From: Topomyia yanbarensis
Lineage: Eukaryota; Arthropoda; Insecta; Diptera; Culicidae
NCBI RefSeq assembly: GCF_030247195.1
Contig: NC_080670.1
Span: forward strand, 37,539,934 to 37,603,933
Direction: 5' to 3'
Length of the DNA stretch: 64,000 nucleotides
Shown: one piece after another, positions 55,541 to 64,000 of the stretch
Numbering within the stretch: the stretch's first letter is position 1
How the letters are laid out: each line of letters starts with the position of its first letter
Position numbers and translations under genes: made by a program
Notes under the pieces: generated by a model
Seen by the model: the letters and a program-made list of their open reading frames with translations, nothing else
What the model was told of the DNA's origin: nothing
Databases searched by the model: none

Positions 55541-58500
55541 TCAAAAAAAAAATCTTCATAAGAAAGGTAAACGCCGACCATTCCAATACTTACTAAGCGA
55601 AATCAGAGCAATATTGGGTTTTTAAATCTAGGCAATAGTGTTTGGAGAATAATTTTGATTGCAATTTGATATTGATTCTGATAATCTTCAATGAATTAAA
55701 AATGACAAATTCTTGTGTGAGTATACTTTTTAACAGTGGACAAATGTACTTACAGTTCATCCTTTCTTTTAGCACCATTAATACCTCTCACGATATTATG
55801 AGTTGCAGACGTCATATAATGTTAATAATTTGTTCATGTCGGCTGGATCGCCCAATCTTAATTTTTAATGCCTGCTCGGATTGTTGCATGATAGAAAATA
55901 ATAACTGCCAAATGAATTATACACATATATGTTTCGATAAATTTACATATACATTTACCTCACTAAATTAATTCATCAAAATAGTCCTTGGAAATTCACT
56001 TCGATGTAATACAACTGACTTATAATTCTTCGAACCACACTCCTTCTATGTTTGCTCCGATATTTTTAGAAAATAAATATAGCGAGTGAACTGACATACT
56101 TTTCAGCTAATGAAATGGTTTACTTTGCAATTCAATTTTTGTTTTTCTTTTTGCTGTCTTTATTGCCAGGCAACTGACAGCTCTCGAAAACAACAATTTT
56201 TTTCAACTAACTGGTGGTTCGAAAATCAACAAAACAGTTAGTTGTATTAGCAATTTTTAGTTGAAACGGCTAAGACAAAAATCAACAACTGCAATATTTT
56301 AATTTTGTGATCGCGGGGTTTTCCATGCAGTAAAAAAAATATTTGGAAAAAAAATAAAACATTGGAAAAATAACATAAAACAATTTCACCTGATCCTAAT
56401 TAATTGAGGGGCAAGAATTCTCTCCCATCATCAGTAAACTCGTTGCATCGACTAGTCATTTATAGATGGCGCTACGCGGAACGTGCGAGTGTATTTTTGG
56501 TGGCTAGATTCATGCGCGTGCATTGCAAAGTTATCAGAATATGATGAAAAAATCACTACGTATAATCTATTCTCACGATATTCACACCTATTAATACTTA
56601 ACCGTACAGAAGAAATGACTATGTGAACGATTGACTTCGATTATCCATAAAACACATAATATCGCCTTATAAGGGGTTAAATGTAGAAGGCAAAATCCGA
56701 ACATTCATAAAACCCATTTCCGGTTCCTTTCTCTAGTTGTAATCATTGTTTTACTACCGCGATGAAATGGTACTAGAGACAGATATCATCCATAAACAAA
56801 TTAATTAACATGGTTTCCACTGGTATAAACATCTAACATACATTCAAGTTACCAGCCCGAGCGGTTTAAGGGCTACAAATCATTGTTTCGCACCGAATAC
56901 TTTCCTCAGCGTCACAGATCATCCGAGTTAATTCGTTTACAAAAACACTCTTGGCAGAAAAACGTCCTCAGCCAGTAGGTACCTACCTATGTTGGTACCA
57001 TCAACAAAAACGCCAAAGTTGGTGCTTCCCAAGAAAATCATCCATTATTCGACGCAGCAGTCGCGAAAGCAGCCATCACGATGACAATTGAAGCCACTCG
57101 CTCACGCTAATTCGCCATGTCCGTACACGCACTTCAGCCGTGTGAAGTGACAAAAACACTTCACTATCACATGTCGCCAAGTGGCGACTAAGTATAGCTA
57201 GCAATCATTTAGTCATACCACGGGTTTCTGTATGAAACGAAACAATAGCAGCGGCAGTACAAACCAGGGGAACTACCCCAAATACAGAAGTGGATGACAA
57301 ACAATTACGTGAAATGCGATCTCCCATCATCGTCGGTGGTGAGACGATGACAATGCCATTGAAATGAAATTGATACAAGTAGAAATAGAAAGTGCTAAAA
57401 TTTACACATCCGATTTGGAAAGTGTGACGAATTACGTGGATACCCTTTGACTGTGCCGGGGCTATTTTGATAGCTGTTCGCTTCGTTATCAGGTCAAATT
57501 TGGTGCTTTCGCTGTACAAAAAGAAACTTAACTGCCGACGGTACATCCGGGGTCGGTACACTTAAAGTGGATGCAGATGTCTGTTTGAAGCTTTGTTTGA
57601 GATTACTGGTCAGCATTACGAAATCAGGATCAAGAGAATTGAATTGGCACTGATAACAAATCTCCACTTTCGAATGAAAAGCTAAACGTGCCACCGAACC
57701 GTGTCGGGCGTCATTTTCGGCCACCCATTGCACATCGCCATCGCGCCACCCAGCCAATCAGATCAGGAACGACCGTTACGACCACCAGATGATACTGTCT
57801 GTTATCGATCCAACCCCCGCCTCCACCCCAAAGACAATCGCCACTCACACATCTGTTTAATTGATACTGTGATTTCCTCAGCACTAGTTCTCATATCTGG
57901 CAAAAAATAGAAACATAGAAAACAGTGCGGTGATGCGGAACGCACTTCCCCGTTAGGCGACCGAGGATGGTGTACGGAATGCCAGCGCAAATCTATGCGT
58001 AGTACTATCTGTAGGCTGATGAGGTTACGCGTACATCTAGATCAGCAACAGTTTGGCATTATCGGCATAGTTCTCGAAACCGGTGAATAGGCAACGAATG
58101 GTATTGTTATTAACTGTGGTTATACACAAATGATTTTATGATTGGATAGGATGTGGGGAGTGCGAAAGAAAGCATAAACAAGCGAAGCGTGAAAGTAGCC
58201 GATTATCACTTTAAAATTAAAAAAAAACTAGATCTCTGAAAATTTGATTGATTTCTTGTGGGTTATTAATTGAGTTTGCTTGTGATCATGCTGCTGGTCT
58301 AAATCATACACCAGTAGGCCAATCCTCAATTTTTACTTATGACCATTCACTTCTACAAGCAGACGACACGAATGAACTCATGATGAATGAAGTTCATGTT
58401 GGACAATTGAATACTTTACGGTGACGTCACAAATGAACTGAATGTTCATTTTTGACAGTTCGTCAGTTATACTGGTTGCATAGACTTTTGTACGGCTCAT

Positions 58501-58704
58501 GTACGTACACGTCACATGACACAAATACTACATCACTGGCTGGTGGAAAATAATAAACAAAGACGACAAATGTAAATGTAATTATTTTCAACCAAGAAAC
58601 CGAGCCCGGCTGACAAGATCTCAATGGACTTAGAAAAATTCTTTACGATTTGCTTCGAGCGAATCTTGTCGTCCACAAATTAGACTAAGGCTAAGTAAAT
58701 AGTA
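55541..58704. other. Intergenic, nothing recognised
   Basis: The stretch from about 57000 to 58050 is GC-richer and looks single-copy, a candidate for regulatory sequence or unseen exons. No frame there shows a domain. The rest is AT-rich. Confidence 0.45.
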
Positions 58705-58705
58705 G

Positions 58706-60081
58706 GGGAGACTGAGGAGACTTGATCCCCTTTTTTATTTTTCAATCCTACTCCGTGGAATGACACAAAAACTATGTATTTTTTGTAGTTTTATATTGTT
58801 TCTAGGGTTGACTGATAATCATAAAAAAATTACATGGAAATATTATACTGGACATGAGCTATGAGCATTTTTGGAAAACAACAAAAAACTGGAAAATTCT
58901 TTGATTAGTGGAGACTCGATCCCTAATTTGGGGACACTTGATTATTTTTTGAAAACGTGTTTAAAAGAGCATGTAGGGTAATAAGCCTATTTTTACCCTT
59001 TTTCTATTATCATCCTACCCATCTGAAGCCTTTGGTTAGAGCAGCGTCTGCCATCTTTGCTCAACGCATTGGCTCAAATGGTGTTGCGATAATTTGGGTA
59101 CTCGATTAGAGTTTTTGCTGCGCTCAAACAGAAGATTTTCATCATTCTCAAGACAATTTTGTTACTATATTGGCTCTTAATAAGAGGCGAATGACCTTAA
59201 GGCTAAATCCTCTATAATCGAAATAAAAAATGGCTCCTAATAACAAAGCAAAGAAGCTGAAATAATAAAATTAATAATGAAATAATGTGGTACCCTCCCT
59301 AATAGGACAAAAATAGGTACCTAACCCCATTCAATGTTATAAATGTATTGTGGTATTGATTAAATTGTTGTGATTACATATTACTATTTTTGTTACTACA
59401 TACTACGCATCTCTCACAAGATTTTTTACGAATTCCCCAAATCTCTGTGCAATTATTTGAAAGTTGTCGTTATTATGGTTGAGGAACGTCAAATGTGGGA
59501 TGCATGGTTGCTACGTATACTGTAGTAAACAATTACAGTTAAGTTTCTGTACGTTGTAGCGTTCATTTTTGACAGTATTTTTTTGTTACTTTATGGCAAC
59601 AATGACTTCAATTGTTCTGGTGTGAATTTGGTTATTTTCAGTGGTGTGTATGAAGCATGGCGAAGGGGATCAAATCTCCACGAATTTGAAGGGATCAAGT
59701 GAACCCATAGCATCTATTTCAGCAAACTTTAGTACAAGTATAGTTGAACAAAAAATCAGCTCAATCATAACGTATTCGTATAATTGACATTCTCCTGTAA
59801 TTCTGTATGCAATAATATAGTATGTAGTGGGTGACTTTATCAATTGTATAAAAGTTTGAAAATTTAGAAAATAAATCTTCTTCAGTTCTCCTGAGATTTT
59901 TTTCTTTGAATCGGTAAAAATTCGGTAACACATGTCCAATTTATTTTTTTGTGTTAAAGAAACGTATGTTTAGATAAAGCTGCGCAACTTTCTAGTATAT
60001 TCGATTAATGTATTCTGATCTGCCTTTGAGTTACAATGATGGGATCAAGTCTTCCCGGGGATCAAGTCTCCTCAGTCTCCC
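58706..60081. mobile_element. 1.38-kb element with perfect 25-bp TIRs
   Basis: The first 25 bases (GGGAGACTGAGGAGACTTGA followed by TCCCC) are exactly complementary to 60057-60081. GGGATCAAGT-type words repeat just inside the ends and at about 58915, 59665, 59691 and 60041. No transposase is present. A retroelement stub (59184-59230) has inserted inside. No target duplication was identified, so the superfamily is unknown. Confidence 0.85.
59184..59230 (+). mobile_element. 47-bp 5'-truncated retroelement tail, 13-bp TSD
   Basis: GAGGCGAATGACCTTAAGGC...AATCGAAATAAAAAA is flanked by TGGCTCTTAATAA (59171-59183) and TGGCTCCTAATAA (59231-59243). It ends in an A-rich tail. Its sequence matches the 3' tail of the SINE at 60776 (GCGAATGACCCTAAG). 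Confidence 0.8.
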
Positions 60082-60775
60082 TTATTGAAGACATTTCTCA
60101 GTTTATGATCATTTATCGTCCTATGGCAACTTCTCGGTGAAGTCCAATTCTGAATCCTATATATCAAACATCTTAGTTTTCAGCGACATGTTCATAAATG
60201 GCAATTTCAAGTGATTGAAATCACTTGAAATTGCCCTCTTCGGCTGGTTGCAAAATTCTGGTATTCAATACTGAACTATACGAATACTGGTTGTAGGGTT
60301 GATAAACTTCATAATTCTCATAGACAAATTCCGAAATAGTCATTGTAACCGATTTCGAATATATCGGCCGTTCTAAGCTTAATTCAGAATATCTGGGAAA
60401 CCCCAGTACTTGTCAGATAATAAACAAGTGAATACTGCAAACTGTCTGTTTTGTTTCAAAGACAAATTTAGAAAAAAAATCATTTTGGAATCACCGGATA
60501 TCTCAGGGTAAGTTCCAAATATCCTTGGGGGAGACCTAATAGAGGTCCATTAATGAAATCTAGTAATATAGGTATAAAAATGTATTATTTTATTGATTTT
60601 AATATTATTGTTATAGGGATTTTTTTTCGTTGGTTCCTTAATTTTGTTATCTGTTTTTAATTTAATATTTTTATAGATTTTTTTAAATAATGTTTTGTAT
60701 TTTATTAAATTAACTTTTTATAAGGTATACAATTGGTAAATTTATAAGTTACTATACCATGTTGATTAATTGAGA

Positions 60776-60915
60776 GCCGGCATAGCGGAGTTGGTAAATC
60801 GACTACCTTGTGCGCTTGTGGGTTTAATTCCGCACATCGAGCTATAGATTTTTATAACCCGAGAAAGAAAAGCGAATGACCCTAAGATAAAGCCGATATA
60901 ATCGGAATTTTGGTA
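60776..60915 (+). mobile_element. tRNA-derived SINE
   Basis: The A box TAGCGGAGTTG (60783-60793) fits the Pol III consensus. A B-box remnant GGTTTAATTCC (60831-60841) has two CpG-type changes. The tRNA-like head starts GCCGGCATAGCGG, then TAAATCGACTACCTTGTGCG. The tail, GAAAAGCGAATGACCCTAAG then ATAATCGGAATTTTGG, resembles a LINE 3' end. No acceptor stem or terminator makes this a tRNA gene. Confidence 0.75.
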
Positions 60916-61195
60916 AAATAATTATTAAATTAATTATATTAATCCCATTAATTTTCTAATTTTAGTAAATTTGTTAATATTAGTATTGGTAATAATATAA
61001 AAGTCTATGAATCGTCTACTTTTTTAAATTTTGCTGATCAATTATTTCAAAAAAAAATTATTTCGTTTTATTAGTAACTTCATTACAACTGCGGTAATCA
61101 TTTCATTGTCACAACGCAACGCAATTAAACGCATAAAAATGCCAGAACAGTCCCCCCCCCACTACGTGCACATGTCAGATCTTATGCATTTTTAA

Positions 61196-61953
61196 CCCTA
61201 GATCCTATACATTTCTTTTGTAAGAAATGTAAGAGTGAAAAAATTGCGGTTTTGACTTTTTTCACAAAAAATTACTGTAACTTTGCAAATTTTCAACCGA
61301 TTTGAAAAAAATCAAATGATTCTAAAAGTTGTAAGAATGGTTTTTAACCGTTACTAATGAAATTTCGATATTTTTGAAAAAGTGCAATTATTTGGAAGAG
61401 TGAAAGTTTAAAAATCGGGTTTTAGAAAATACCACTAAATGAGGTGGAAATTGAAATGAAAAAAATATTTCTAACCCGTAATACATTGGTAACACGCAAC
61501 GTTACTGTTACAGCAGTTACTGTGCGCAAATTAAACTTATGGGCCATTGTGTTGAAAAACTATAAAAAATAAACAATTAAAATCAGCAAAAATGAGAACG
61601 ATTTTTTTTTACTTCAAAATTAATTTAAATTAATTGAATAAATGATTAAAAACGATTGTATAATACTAATTGTTACTAACGTAGCAAAACAACCAGAATT
61701 TGTACTGGTATTGTCACGACTCGCATTTCCACTGACAGCACGAAACCTGACGAAACGCTAACGGCAACCGTACACTGGGGTACAAATGTACCCCTCGCCC
61801 ACTTTGACACCTGCCTACACGAAGGCTTTTAGCAAACTGGCTATACCACCTTTTCCTACTCTTACCCAGGTTGGTAAATGCCGAAATATCGTCTTCACAC
61901 GGCTCCACCCCACGGCGTGGGGTACATTAGTACCCCAGTGCAACGTTCTAGGG
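61196..61953. mobile_element. 758-bp piggyBac-like TTAA element
   Basis: TTAA at 61192-61195 and 61954-61957 flanks CCCTAGAT and, inverted, CCCTAGAA, close to the classical piggyBac terminus. The right portion contains TGGGGTACAAATGTACCCC and GGGGTACATTAGTACCCC hairpins. A 27-28-nt hairpin segment near 61205 is shared with the element at 9354. No transposase. Confidence 0.75.
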
Positions 61954-62378
61954 TTAAAAGCGATCTGAAGCATGAACATATAAACGTTTGCTCCTACACC
62001 ATCATAAAGTTTCTACGCTCCTACATCTGAACTATACACTCAATGATACAATCGAAATCATGGCCTGCTTCTTTATGCAGTGGCTTCATGGGTGGTATTT
62101 TTAATTTTATTAATGTTTTCAAATATATTTCTATTGATTTTGTATAGTTATTAATTAATCAATAATCAATAGTTAATGCGTTTATTATTGTTTTTATTTT
62201 GATTAAAGTGGTTTTAACCTAGGGGTAATTCGCCTCTTTTCGGATTAGAAAAATTTCTCTGGTTGGGAATAGAGCACAGGTAAACTGCGTACCACGCAAA
62301 CGATTTACTGTGCCCGCTCCCGATTTCATTATGTTTAATAACACGGTGCTACAGTTATTTGGTACATTTCGAATGACC

Positions 62379-64000
62379 TAGTATAGGTTGTAGATCTCGC
62401 CAAATGCAACACAAGACAATGTTTGAAAAATGTCGTATGCCCTCAAAATCTCGATTTATGACAAAAAACTATTCTTTGGGACTTTCGGCATTAAAAAAAA
62501 TTTCACGCAATTATTCTTCAACCGATTTTAATTTTTTTTGGTGTTCTGGAAAGAAGAAGAAATGACCTTTTCAACCATATGCTGTGTTATGTTCTTTTGT
62601 CAAAGATACTTTGAGGCTTTGGGTCAACAATATGAAAACCATAATTTTGCGATTTTTCCATCAAAATTATGAAAATTATGAAAATTACTCAACATTCTTC
62701 TAAAGAAGCGTCTTTGTTTCAATAATATTTTAGAGAGAGAGCATTAAATTGCGCATCCAACGAGCTATTTATCATCCAAATCGGTTCAAAAACGGCAGCG
62801 TTATTAATTTTTTTTCCATATTAGAAACTTGCTCGCATGAACTCTTAACCCTTTTATGCCCAACTTTTTTCTAGTTCAGGTAGAGTTTCAAAACTATTTT
62901 TCCTTGAAAACGGTGGGGTCAAGAAATACGAAAAGCCTTTTTTCAAAAAGATAGGTGCTTCCCTCGCAGTGTTACAAGCTGCTCAATGTTTACCTTCCAA
63001 TGCTCAATACAATTTTCCAAGAATATTTACAATAGTCTAATTGCGTGGAAAACGTAGCGGAAAACAGTCTAAATTGATAAGATTTATCAGTTTTCAATAA
63101 TATTGCAATGTAAGGAAGATGTATGAAAAAATATTTTCCGTCATCAACGTACACTGTCACTGGCAGCACTGTTCCTTCGGAATCCAATCAGACTAATTGC
63201 AATAACTTCAGTTCTAGAGCTGATCCTTGTAACTGTTAATACTCAAATGAAAGGCAATAGTCACATTTATTAGCCTTACTTGTTTTTGTGAGCAAATCTT
63301 GCCTCAATCAAAAGTTATGGCTGTTTTAAAACGTTGTTGTCCACAAACAACATGGGCATGAATGGGTTAAGGGGTTAGTGAGGTATTATCTCGCACTATA
63401 AGATGCTAAAATTGTATATTCCGTTATTTTTTTTCCAATTTCAAGCTCAAAGCTTAGACGCACACTTTTGAATGTATACGTAATCGAGCAAAAAAATCTA
63501 TTTTTGGAAAATTTTATATGAGACTGTCCCCTTAAAAGTTCATGCGAGCAAGTTTCTAATTTGGAAAAAAAATAATAGCTCTGCCATTTTAACCGATTTA
63601 GAACATAAACAGGTCGTTGGATGCGGAATTAAATATTCTCTTTAATTTTCTATTTAAACAAAGACGCTTTCTAATAAAAATGTAGAGTAATTTTCATATT
63701 TTTAATGAAAAAGTCTCAAAATAATGGTTTCACATTGTTGACTCAAAAAAACCGCATAGTACTTTAAACAAAAGTACATAACATAGCATAACGTTGGAAA
63801 GGTCATTTCTTCTTCTTTCCAAAATACTTAAAGAATTTAAAATCTGTTGAAAAATGACCACGTAGAAATTTTTTTCGTGCTGAACATCCTGAAAAATGAT
63901 TTTTTTGCTATAAATCAAAATTTTGAGGGTATATTAAATTGATCAAACGTGGTTTTGTGTTGAATTTGACGAGATCTACGACCTTTATCAGACCACTTTA
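62379..64000. mobile_element. Large foldback element, cut by window end
   Basis: The left arm 62379-62844 and right arm 63537-64000 are diverged inverted copies. Examples are GGTTGTAGATCTCG against CGAGATCTACGACC, GCGTCTTTGTTT, GCATCCAACGA, and AGAAACTTGCTCGCATGAAC against GTTCATGCGAGCAAGTTTCT. A 518-bp TTAA MITE occupies the centre. The right boundary is not seen. Confidence 0.75.
62849..63366. mobile_element. 518-bp TTAA MITE, copy 2
   Basis: TTAA at 62845-62848 and 63367-63370 flanks CCCTTTTATGCCCAACTTTT and, inverted, CCCATTCATGCCCATGTTGT. The same length as 14481-14998 but in opposite orientation, with matching internal blocks throughout. Confidence 0.88.

Noticed and set aside
57205..57990. 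Several frames of 60-118 codons
   Set aside because: No domain, overlapping on both strands, no splice context.
60776..60845. Possible tRNA gene
   Set aside because: A and B boxes are present, but there is no closing acceptor stem, the B box is decayed and a LINE-like tail follows; it is a SINE.

Overview
This window is insect nuclear DNA and most resembles a culicine (Aedes-type) mosquito. It is AT-rich, has very low gene density, and is packed with nested transposons. The LINE clades seen (I/MosquI-like, LOA/Lian-like, R1-like, CR1/T1-Q-like), the tRNA-derived SINEs and the many TTAA- and 8-bp-TSD MITEs fit a large Aedes genome. The organism is inferred from family resemblance; no search was run.

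Only one host protein gene can be supported. It has a coding exon at 13511-14066 (+) with a signal peptide and a second at 26146-26402 (+). They are joined in phase by GT-AG sites across a 12,079-bp intron. The predicted 270-aa secreted or membrane protein ends in an acidic tract, a lysine-rich stretch and a long hydrophobic segment resembling the Osiris (DUF1676) family. Its intron is filled with mobile DNA: a 518-bp TTAA MITE, two R1-like LINE remnants with tandem-repeat 3' ends, an inverted pair of tRNA-like SINEs, a 199-bp piggyBac-like MITE, a 1.1-kb hAT-like element and a palindromic MITE.

Layout. 1-8600: intergenic, with a satellite-like unit and three 237-bp MITEs. 8.6-11.7 kb: a four-level nest (LINE, then piggyBac-like element, then unclassified repeat, then hAT). 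12.2-12.6 kb: a minisatellite just upstream of the gene. 13.5-27.4 kb: the gene, its intron and a probable 3' UTR. 29.2-32.2 kb: a decayed LOA-like LINE (-) carrying a TA-target TIR element. 32.2-33.0 kb: a TIR element. 33.2-36.3 kb: a 422-bp (TA)n tract abutting a CR1-like LINE (+) that has lost its reverse-transcriptase core. 36.5-37.8 kb: a hAT element. 42.95-48.96 kb: a nearly complete I-clade LINE (-), broken mostly by single-base frameshifts. 49-64 kb: no genes, but a dense set of MITEs, a 1.38-kb perfect-TIR element, a SINE, three further foldback or TTAA elements and several duplicated-target insertions.

No new gene system is evident. The most informative content is the exact transposon stratigraphy: six hAT-like insertions with 7-8-bp target duplications, several TTAA insertions of three families, a 47-bp retroelement stub with a 13-bp duplication, and a MITE insertion with a paralogous empty site beside it. 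All terminal repeats and duplications were read by eye.
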